Origin: Agelaius tricolor | Lineage: Eukaryota; Chordata; Aves; Passeriformes; Icteridae | Assembly: GCA_023055355.1 (NCBI GenBank) | Contig: JALJCS010000028.1 | Coordinates: 6,262,418 to 6,326,417 of the forward strand | Reading direction: 5' to 3' | Length of the DNA stretch: 64,000 bases | Shown: in pieces, positions 56,471 through 64,000 of the stretch | Layout of the letters: every line of letters begins with the position of its first letter | Numbering within the stretch: position 1 is the stretch's first letter | Program-made: the position numbers and the translations under genes | The notes under the pieces: generated by a model | Seen by the model: only the letters and a program-made list of their open reading frames with translations | Told to the model about the DNA's origin: nothing | The model's database searches: none

Positions 56471-58089
56471 GGGTGATAGGCTCCTCTCTCAGTCTGTCAC
56501 CTCCTGCCCAAACTGTCTGCGGCTCCCCCGTGCCAGCCCTGCCAGCGGAACCCGGGGGTTTCCTGCTCAGGGCGCAGCACAAACACAGAGCTGGGCTGTT
56601 CCAAGCCCTCCCCACCACTGCCCCAGCCCCCAGGGATCACAGACAGTCCCCTGCCCGACTCTTTGGAGGTGCAGCTCAGTGTGGAAGCCACAGCTCCAGC
56701 GGGCAGGTCTCCAGGCATTGGGAGCACCCTCCGTGCCAGCACTGCAGAGCCTTGCCTGGCTTTTTAACACCTCAAAAATTCCTCCTGAAATTTCGTTTCC
56801 AGGCTTGCAGAGGATTCCCTTTGCCACTCCAGGCCCTGCCAGAAACAGATGAGATTTCAGCCACGCTCCTCCAGCACTGGGTGCCCTCTCCCTGCTCCCT
56901 CCCAGGAACAGGCTGATGTTTCACTCTGCTTTTCTCCTCCTTTACTGGGAAAAATCCCTGCTCAGGCCTCACTTCTTTTGGACAATCCTGGGATCTGGCA
57001 TCCCCCAGGAGGGGCTGATCTGGCTGTACCAGAGCACAGAGCATCCCAATGTCCCCCAAGGGAGTCCCAGACCTTGGGAACAAACCTGGGGAGCACTGTC
57101 CCTGTTCCTCCAGATGAACATTCCTGTTCTTCCCAACCACTTTGATCTGACTGTCACCCAAAAAACCATCACTTCTTGGGGCCCCCAGCCTCAGGCTGAG
57201 TCAGGATCCCAGAACTGTGGTTTATCTGCTTCCACATCCCATAAAAGTGTGGATTTCAGTGTCCATACTACAGGAGAAGAGCTTTAGGCGCCTCAGCAGG
57301 ACCAGCACCAGCCAGTGCAGCCAATCCCTGCCTGTGGATCCATGGGATCCATTCCCTCTCACCCCAATCCTCTCACAAAGCTGCCCAGCAAAAGTTCCCA
57401 GAGTGGTTCATATATTTTTAAAATACTTCCCAGTCCATGAGCAGCCATGCTCAATGAAAATTGTATTTTCAGGATTTAAAAGCAGCTTTTCTGAGAGTAT
57501 TCCAGTTTATAACCATCCCCAAGGATGTTTTTAACATTCCAGTAAATAAGGGACTAAAGAAGAACTCTTGATTAAACAGAGTTTTAAATCCACAAAACCT
57601 GAATATTCTTTTTAATCCTTGAAAGTGCATTAATGGGCTTCGTGTTCTGTTAATGATTTTATTTTTACGCCACTTTCTTAGGACCACACATTTGTTTTCC
57701 ACAGGTATCAAAGTGCCAAGGAAACCTAAAATCTGCTCAGGAGGTACTTTGTGTTCACTTCTGACTACGAGGGACCAGCACTTGAACAAGTCTGGAGTGT
57801 TTGCAGCCTCTTCAGAGTTTCAAAACCACCTCGGGGTCCTCAGCGCTGCACGGGAGGAGGTTCCTGGCCTGAAACCTGATGGGGTTTGATTTCATTTTCA
57901 GGACATTTCAGCTGTAAACACTGCCCTGGTGGAAGCCTCTGCTGCCTGTTGCACTCAGCGGAACATTTTGTGCCAAAATACAAAATTTATCCCTCCACAA
58001 ATACCTGGGCAATGTTTTGTTCCTGGGCTCCTCCCCACACGTGCAGCTTTTGCTGCCTCCCAGCTGAGTGTCCTAAGCCACAGAACAAG
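56471..58089. other. Unique sequence, no gene seen
   Basis: GC-richer in the first half, with overlapping frames of 192 codons (56274-56852) and 147 codons (56473-56916) that share the same DNA in two frames. They show no domain and look compositional. 57450-57690 is AT-rich and may be weakly conserved. Confidence 0.33.
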
Positions 58090-58390
58090 CCATGAATCTC
58101 ACAGGATTCTTGTAATGGCTTTTAAACCCTGCATTGTGGGCTGTTTATGGCACAGTTGCATTTGCTTTAGAGATTTGTTTTAATGCTGTTGGTGTTATTT
58201 AGAGAGATATTAAATTCAAACAGCTTTATGGTTGCTAATAAACATCTATTACCATTACAGACATTCTGATATAAAAGCCTCATACAGGTGCTTTCTCTCA
58301 ACTATGCAGATTTGATTGATTAGGCCACAGTAGTTTATTTTACACTTCAGTGGTCACTAAATCTATCATTAAGATTAAAAATTGCAGTTT
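58090..58390. promoter_or_regulatory. Candidate conserved noncoding block
   Basis: Single-copy, AT-rich sequence with gctaataaacatc, ctattaccattac and tgattgattagg (58313-58324), then ctatcattaagattaaaa. TGATTGAT resembles a PBX-type site. No coding look. Confidence 0.35.
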
Positions 58391-58545
58391 GTGCAGTCTG
58401 GGAATAACTACACATTTAAGCTGGAAAATAAAAGTCACTTTACCAAAATTCAGGGGGAGGAGGGCGGAGGGGAACACAACACAGAGCAGCTTAAAAGAAA
58501 AACAATTTTGTAACACCTTCTTCAATTCTTCAGAAGATGAATTTC

Positions 58546-58975
58546 ATGGGATCTCAGAGTGGTTTGGGTTGGAAAGGACCTTAAAGAGAAATTTGTGCAA
58601 TTTTGTCCTTGCCATGGCCAGGGACACCTTCCACTATCCCAGGTTGCTCCAAGCTTGGTCCAGCCTGGCCTTGGACACTTCCAGGGACCCAGGGGCAGCC
58701 ACAGCTTCTCTGGACACTGTGCCAGGGCCTGATCACCCTCACGTGGAAGGATTTTTTCCATAATTCCATATATCCACCCTGAACTTCCACTTTGTGAGTG
58801 TGAAACCATTCCCCCTTGTCCTGTCACTCCAGGCCCTTGGAAAAACCCCACCTCCATCTTTCTTGTCAGCTCCTCCAGGACCTGCAAGGCCACATTTAGG
58901 TCACCCTGAACCTTCTCTTGTCCATGCTGAGCATCCCCAGCTGGTGGGAGATGCTCTCCAGCCTCCCCACAAAGG
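58546..58975 (-). mobile_element. CR1 LINE 3' fragment (longer copy)
   Basis: Minus-strand CR1 starting gtttgggttggaaaggacc, with ccatggccagggacaccttc, tccagcctggccttggacac, gccacagcttctctgg and ccttgtcctgtcactccagg. It extends well upstream into the decayed ORF2 end. Confidence 0.93.
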
Positions 58976-59639
58976 AAAGTTCTGGGCTGCAAAGTTGTGA
59001 TGGAAATGATTCTGCTCCATCCCTATTTTGGACAGCACCTAAAGGGGGATATAAACCCCAACCAAAGGATGCCCCAGTAAATCCTGCAGCTGGATGCCAG
59101 TTAAATTTTCATACTTATACTAGATTATTTTCTGATGTGTAAACCACAAGCCATACATGCAATTGCAAGGCTTCCATCTCAGTGTCTGGCTCTGTACTCT
59201 AAAAACAATTTTAAAAAAAAGCAATTAAAAGCAATTAAAGCAATTAAAAAAAAATAACAGACCCTACAAATTGTTTTGGATAAATGGAAATTTTATAACT
59301 CTTCTCAATTGCAGTTTACACAAGATTGTATTTCTGTTTTGTGAGGATCTCAAGTAGAGCACATTGAACACAGTCCAGTGAGCAATTTCATGAAAGCACA
59401 GGAGTTTTCCTAAATTCCTTCTGTCTTTAGACTCCACAGATGCCCTCACACCTTGGTGGCTCTCTGCCCACATCCACACCTTCACAGCCCAAAAAAAGGG
59501 CAATGCCCCAACTAATTAAAGATTAAAATAAGGGCAAGTAGCCTCTTAGCCCCATGCCCTCAGGGCACAGCAAACCCCACAGCTCCTGGGTTTCTGTGGC
59601 TGAAATTGCTCCTGAGGTATGAAAAAGTCTCTTTTTTCT
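58976..59639. other. Unique sequence with an A-rich repeat patch
   Basis: A patch of aagcaattaaa repeats lies at 59210-59257. No exon recognised. Confidence 0.38.
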
Positions 59640-59696
59640 CCCAGCCCCACGACTGAAGAAGAAGTCGAGATTCATTGGTTCTGATTTTCAAGGTTG

Positions 59697-59702
59697 TTTA
59701 TT
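59697..59702 (-). terminator. Poly-A signal AATAAA of the antisense LTR
   Basis: Plus strand tttatt, giving AATAAA on the minus strand, at the expected place downstream of the LTR TATA box. Confidence 0.55.
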
Positions 59703-59794
59703 TTCTCTTACCTATTCCATTCTTTCTCTGACCTGCTGAGATCTGTCCAGCAGGTCAGTTCGTGGCACAGTCCCTGCCCTTGGGGTGGTGTTGG

Positions 59795-59803
59795 CTTTTT
59801 ATA
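59795..59803 (-). promoter_or_regulatory. TATA box of the antisense LTR
   Basis: The plus strand reads cttttta ta, giving tataaaaag on the minus strand, placed about 100 bp before the AATAAA signal as expected for an LTR promoter. Confidence 0.6.
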
Positions 59804-59920
59804 CTAAGAACTACGTGTGCTTTATTTACAATAATTTTCCCACACCTATCACTTATATTAGACAGTCTGTCTCTACTCTAAACCAATCCAAAAGTGCCAC
59901 CATCACAGCAGAAGATGGAG

Positions 59921-59950
59921 AAGAAGAAGAAGAAGAAGAAGAAGAAGAAG

Positions 59951-59980
<30 letters not shown>
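59921..59980. repeat. (AAG)20 / GAA triplet expansion inside the LTR
   Basis: Twenty uninterrupted AAG triplets, within the U3 part of the antisense LTR about 120 bp upstream of its TATA box. Poly-Glu (plus) and poly-Ser (minus) frames are by-products. Confidence 0.97.
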
Positions 59981-59982
<2 letters not shown>

Positions 59983-60254
59983 GGAGGAGGACAGGACACG
60001 CCCAGATTCCTCCATCTTGCCTCTTGAACCCCCATTCTAAATCCCCAAAATTCTACTTTTTCACTCTCTGACAAATTAACTATCATTCTTCTCAAACCCT
60101 TGTGGCTTGTAAATCCTCACACAAAGCTGGAAATTTTTCCATGGGCTAAAATGGAAGGCCCAGGTATTTTTGACTCCGTGCCAAGGTCTCTGAACCCCCT
60201 TCCCAGGATCTCAAATCACCCAGGGCAGCCAGAGCAATGTCCTGGGCTCTGACA

Positions 60255-60599
60255 CAGCATCCCAGTGGAGCAATCCCATGGTGTTTCACCCCTCTGCCGC
60301 TCTCCAGGAGGGACTTGGCCGACTCCAGGCGTGACATTTGCTCTGGGGGGTGGCTCCTGCAGCACAGTGTCATTTGTTACTGTCTCCTGCATCAGCTGCA
60401 GCACGGTGCCCACCAGCCCCTGGTCCATCCCCCCGTAGCTCCCTGGAAGCCCAGGCAGCTGAGCCGTGCTCCAGCGGTGACCACCTGGGAGCAGCTTGAT
60501 AAATGGCCAGTTTATAATGCTGTCATGCCAGCTTTGTCCTGGGGGAAATGTGTGTCTCTCTCAAAACAGCTTATTACCAACCTGTGGCTGGGGCCATGA
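60255..60599. other. Unique sequence, no gene seen
   Basis: A 120-codon plus frame starts inside the LTR edge (60237) and runs to 60599; no domain is recognised. Confidence 0.35.
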
Positions 60600-60870
60600 T
60601 CAATCACGCTGATCAGATATGGCAAACATGGTAACTGATATAAAGAAGATTTCTCGCTACACGGCTCGAGGTTAACGTGACAAATGATGGAGTGAGAAAG
60701 AATAACTCAGAGGGAAAAGCCAACCCATTAAAGGCTGAACTTAGAAGTGGTTTTGGGAAGCAGAGTTAACGACGTGGCCTTGTGACATGAATTCCCTGCT
60801 CGTTGAGGTAACCCTGAATACATTCCCTCGCAAATTCCTCGTATAATCCAGGAGGAATGATTTTTTTAAA
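60600..60870. promoter_or_regulatory. Candidate conserved noncoding block with two GTTAAC sites
   Basis: Single-copy sequence with gttaac at 60671-60676 and 60765-60770, both beside CpGs (gttaacgtg, gttaacgacg), plus tgatcagatatgg and caacccattaaagg. GTTAAC resembles HNF1-type sites. Inference. Confidence 0.35.
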
Positions 60871-61399
60871 CATGCAGTCTGATTGTAAAGGGAAATTTAA
60901 CCCCCCTACACCCAGTGCTCAGATGTGATGGGCTACAGTGCAGGAAACGCAAGATTCCAGGTGAAAAGCTCAGGGCAGAGATACACCACATCTTGCCAAA
61001 ATCCCCAAATATTTTTAAGGAATTCTATTGCCAGCCAGAGAAGAGCTATCTGAGAATGATGCTCTTCCCAGATTTAATCTATATTAGCCTTCAAAATCAT
61101 GGAGGAAGAACAGTGGAACCCTGGGCATGCATAACCCACCTGTGACAGTTTCCTAAAACATCAACACATAAAACACACCCTGTAAAACAAGATCCAAGGA
61201 CATCTCCATTTGGTCCCTTTTACACTCCCAGGATTTCTCTGAATGCTCTGAGCATGAAAGCCCTTAATTTCCCTGCTCACACAGTTCTGAGCCCAAATCT
61301 GGGAAAACTGGGAGCCAAATCTGTCCCATTATCTTTTTAGTCTGGAGCAGGGAGCATCCAGGATCAGCACACGGAGCTGCAGCTCTTGGAGACCCTCTG
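60871..61399. other. Unique sequence, no gene seen
   Basis: No repeat family or recognisable exon. Confidence 0.35.
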
Positions 61400-62059
61400 G
61401 CAAACATCTGATATTATTCACTTGACTGAGTTTGTGAAAACGAAGCCTTATTTGCTGGCAAAATTAATGAGAAAAGAGTCTTCAATGAGGGAATAATTTA
61501 TGGCTTCTGCCCGACAGGGAAACTCGTCCGACTCAATTCCTCACAGGAAAGGCAGATAGATATTTTGGGGGGAAAAGTGTGGATTTCTTTCCAGAAACAT
61601 GGCCTGTCATTTCAAAATCAGGTTCTTAGCTGGGTATTTTTTATGTTATGAAACCCTTCCAGAATGGATGAAGGTTGGAATAAATGGCCCTTTGTTCCCC
61701 TTCCCGTACCAGTGCATTTAATGAAGGCAAAATAAAATTCTGCTCCGTGGCTGCCCGCCAGAGATCCGATGATACAACCAACTCACAACATATTTCAAAT
61801 TTTGTGCTACACTGAAAATTGAGAAGCACTCAGATAGCTTTGGGGCTGCACACATCCAGCATTATCTCCTGTTAGTGCATGGAAAAGTGAGAGCTGCAAA
61901 TCGTATCCTTCTCCCCGAGACTCCCATCTCTAATCCGGCCATAAACACCAACTCCGTGCCTTTCAAACGCTGCAAACTGCCACGAGAAAAGCCAGAAATG
62001 CATCAGACAATAAAAAGAGGCATAATGGCCACCAAACTCCACTCTTCTCCCCCCTCTTT
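61400..62059. promoter_or_regulatory. Candidate conserved noncoding block (left part of cluster)
   Basis: Repeat-free sequence with gcaaaattaatgag, gggaataatttatgg, scattered CpGs (gcccgac, ctcgtccgac, gatccgatg, ctaatccgg) and aaaagaggcataatggcc. Continuous with the stronger block to its right. Confidence 0.3.
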
Positions 62060-62740
62060 TTTGAACAGATAGGTTTTAGACTCTATAATAATCACGCAGC
62101 TAAGATACAAGGTCTCTTGTTGGCAATAACCTACATGACATGACTTAGAAGGCAGGTGTTACTGTAATTAGCTATTGTTTGACTATCAAAAGTCAGAGCT
62201 GATTAAAGCCACTAAGTACAAGTGCACTATTTTATTTCAAAGAATATTATGAACTGCATGCTGGGACTCTTTCACTGCGGCCCTACCTTCCGGAGTCTGC
62301 TAAGAGCCCATGCCAGCAGTAATCAAAACTAAAATCTGCATAAACCTTCAGGGTTTTAATTCAAGCAGAGCCCTTTCATTAGAAATATGTTACTTTATGA
62401 AATCTGGTCGCCAGCAAGGGGAGAAAAATGTGACTTCTTAAGAAAAGTGAATGGCATCTCTTTAGTGATTAACCCAAGATTAATGGAGGCTCCTACTGCT
62501 CGGCCTAAGTCCATTTTATTGCTAATTCATTTAGGTACTATTTCAGATGTACTTGATGAAAGTCACCTGCTAAGAAGTCATGTTTTGGCAAGCAAGGATA
62601 GCCATTATGGTCAAATCCCAAATAGAATTTTTATTAAAGAAGCTTTGAAAAGTGTCTTGTATTAGTCTTTCACAGACATACCATTTAATGTGCTCAATTA
62701 GTTAAAAATTTGGGGCCCAAGTCACTAATCAAACATTCAT
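62060..62740. promoter_or_regulatory. Candidate conserved noncoding block (strongest by appearance)
   Basis: About 680 bp of balanced, repeat-free sequence with many homeodomain-type cores: ctgtaattagctattg (near 62164), gtgattaacccaagattaatgg (near 62464), gctaattcatttagg (62521-62535) and ctcaattagttaaa (62693-62706). A 92-codon plus frame (62387-62665) lies inside but matches no known family. It is most likely a long-range enhancer; conservation would have to be measured. Confidence 0.42.
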
Positions 62741-63249
62741 AATGCTTTTTTAAGATTTTTTTTTTTTTCAGTCCACATGCATCTCTTAATGTCCCAGGTA
62801 GGATGAACACTGCACTGAACAGGGACATTTATATTCAGACAAAAGCAGCAGTGCTGAGACTCACCAAGAAGTGGGTGGGATTTGGGTAAGTGCTCGGTGG
62901 GATCCCTGAAATGTTGGCTTGGCAGAGCATCTCTTTGTTCCCCGGGATGCTGTGGGGAGTGGGGACTTATGCAAATCACATGTTCCTCAAACTGTACCTA
63001 ATCATCCAGCTTTGGCTTGCGTGCGCGTTTGGAGCGTGAGGTTTGATGCCTTATGCACAAATCATTTCGGTTTTCAACTTGTCTGCAGTCTGTTCTTTCA
63101 ATAAATGGGAGTTATGGGGATTTTGTGATTTTAGAGCCCCAAACCCTGGCCCCGTGTGCACCCTGACATCTTTTCTACCCACACAAAGCACCTCCGTAGC
63201 CCATCCAAAGTTCCTCCCCATTTTGGGCAAGATTTTGCCTGATCCACAG
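62741..63249. other. Unique sequence with poly-T run
   Basis: A T-run lies at 62757-62769. No exon recognised. Confidence 0.35.
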
Positions 63250-63652
63250 GCGATTCCATGGGCATGGGGACCCCTGTTAGGTGTTTGTACCCTTCCCAAA
63301 GGCAATTCCATGGGCATGGTGATCCCTGTTGGGTGTTTGTACCCTTCCCATGGGCAATTCCATGGGCATGGAGACCTCTGTTGGGTGTTTGTACCCTTCC
63401 CAAGGGCAATTCCATGGGCATGGAAATCCCTCTTAGGTGTTTGTATCCTTCCCATGGGCAATTCCATGGGCATGGAGATCCCTGCTAGGTGTTTGTATCC
63501 TTCCCCATGAGTATGGAGATCCCTGTTAGGTATTTATACACTTCCCACGGACAATTCCATGGGCATGGAGGTCCCTGTTAGGTATTTGTACCCTTCCCAT
63601 GGACAATTCCATGAGCATGGAGGTCCCTCTTAGGTGCTTGTACCCTTTCCTG
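63250..63652. repeat. 52-bp minisatellite, about 7.5 copies
   Basis: Units start at 63250, 63302, 63354, 63406 and 63458, exactly 52 bp apart, reading gcaattccatgggcatgg, then agatccctgttaggtgtttg and tacccttccca(t/a)gg. Later copies (from about 63500) are shortened or diverged (gacaattccatg). Frames on both strands are open by repetition only. Confidence 0.95.
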
Positions 63653-64000
63653 AGCAACCCACGATGCTCCATCAGAGACTCTGATGCTCTGAGCTTTGCT
63701 TCCCTGCACTGAGCAGGGCAATCCTGACAGCCAGCCCAGGAACCCCCACTCTGCAGAGATAAAAAACCTACTGCAGAAGTAGGTCTGGGCATCACAGAGC
63801 TTTGATTGTGCCCTTCTCTTTCAAAAATGGGCAAAAAAACCCCAAAGGTGGTGCTGGGGAAATGTTCCCAAGTGAGGAAGATGCCTGGATGCTGCTGCTC
63901 TCCTCAGCCCATCAGATGCCAGGCACCAAACCCCTGCACTGGTGAATTATTGATAACACTGCTGATAACCATCACTCATCTCAGTGCTCACACTGGTTTG
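63653..64000. other. Unique sequence at window end
   Basis: No repeat family or exon recognised. Confidence 0.35.

Larger units (their letters stand above)
59640..60254 (-). mobile_element. Solo ERV LTR, antisense
   Basis: Read on the minus strand this has LTR architecture. The left end TGTCAGAG starts at 60254. A U3 part follows, with a TATA box tataaaaag at 59803-59795, then AATAAA at 59702-59697 about 100 bp downstream, and U5 to about 59640. The overall sequence resembles songbird endogenous retroviral LTRs. The 3' edge is uncertain (TG at 59654 is a candidate), and no target-site duplication is convincing. No internal viral sequence is attached, so it is a solo LTR. Confidence 0.7.

Noticed and set aside
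56274..56916. 192- and 147-codon overlapping plus frames
   Set aside because: Two frames over the same GC-rich DNA, no domain and no repeat of known exon context; most likely compositional.
59785..60095. Poly-Glu and poly-Ser frames
   Set aside because: They come from the GAA triplet array within the LTR.

Overview
The window looks like intergenic or intronic DNA from a bird nuclear genome, probably a songbird. The main evidence is at least fifteen 3'-end fragments of CR1 LINE retrotransposons, the dominant avian repeat. Each keeps the typical blocks (grouped 'lead-in, cacaggxtgcccagagaag, tggacagggcttggag, ttccaacccaa' wording and an ATTCTGTG-type tail). There are also two or three solo endogenous-retrovirus LTR-like elements. 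No ribosome binding sites, operons, tRNA, rRNA or CRISPR arrays are seen. I recognise no protein-coding exon. Nearly all long open frames lie in tandem repeats or transposon remnants, and I do not call them genes.

Layout. 1-3.4 kb: AT-rich unique DNA, a 224-bp tandem duplication, then a CpG-richer block holding a pyrimidine-only minisatellite and a near-perfect stem-loop. 3.4-13.8 kb: mostly unique sequence, with a CR1 plus LTR pair at 7.9-9.1 kb. 13.8-15.3 kb: a direct duplication of about 190 bp flanks a CpG cluster and possible conserved block. 17-24.4 kb: a 45-bp minisatellite, TAA arrays, a two-phase AAGGG/AAGGA microsatellite, a TAA-carrying 200-bp tandem unit and an 0.8 kb ATCTCCATCCCAGTT minisatellite. 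27-33 kb: CR1 copies, candidate regulatory blocks, an A/C-only tract, a 250-bp tandem duplication and a back-to-back CR1 pair. 34-39.2 kb: three large tandem arrays (16-bp, 113/160-bp and 20-bp units). 39.5-50 kb: CR1 copies, candidate conserved blocks, an LTR-like stretch and a CR1-anchored 264-bp duplication. 51-52.5 kb: two AT- or G-rich arrays. 54.6-64 kb: CR1 copies, an antisense LTR with a GAA expansion, several candidate conserved blocks and a terminal 52-bp minisatellite.

Between the repeats are stretches of single-copy sequence with many TAAT/ATTA cores, short palindromes and preserved CpGs. They have the look of conserved noncoding elements in a regulatory desert around a developmental gene. 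That is inference from appearance only: conservation cannot be measured here and no target gene can be named. The best-supported unusual features are the density of minisatellites (about 8 percent of the window), core motifs shared by several of them, the stem-loop at 2950-2993, the AAGGG/AAGGA junction and the GAA expansion inside an LTR.
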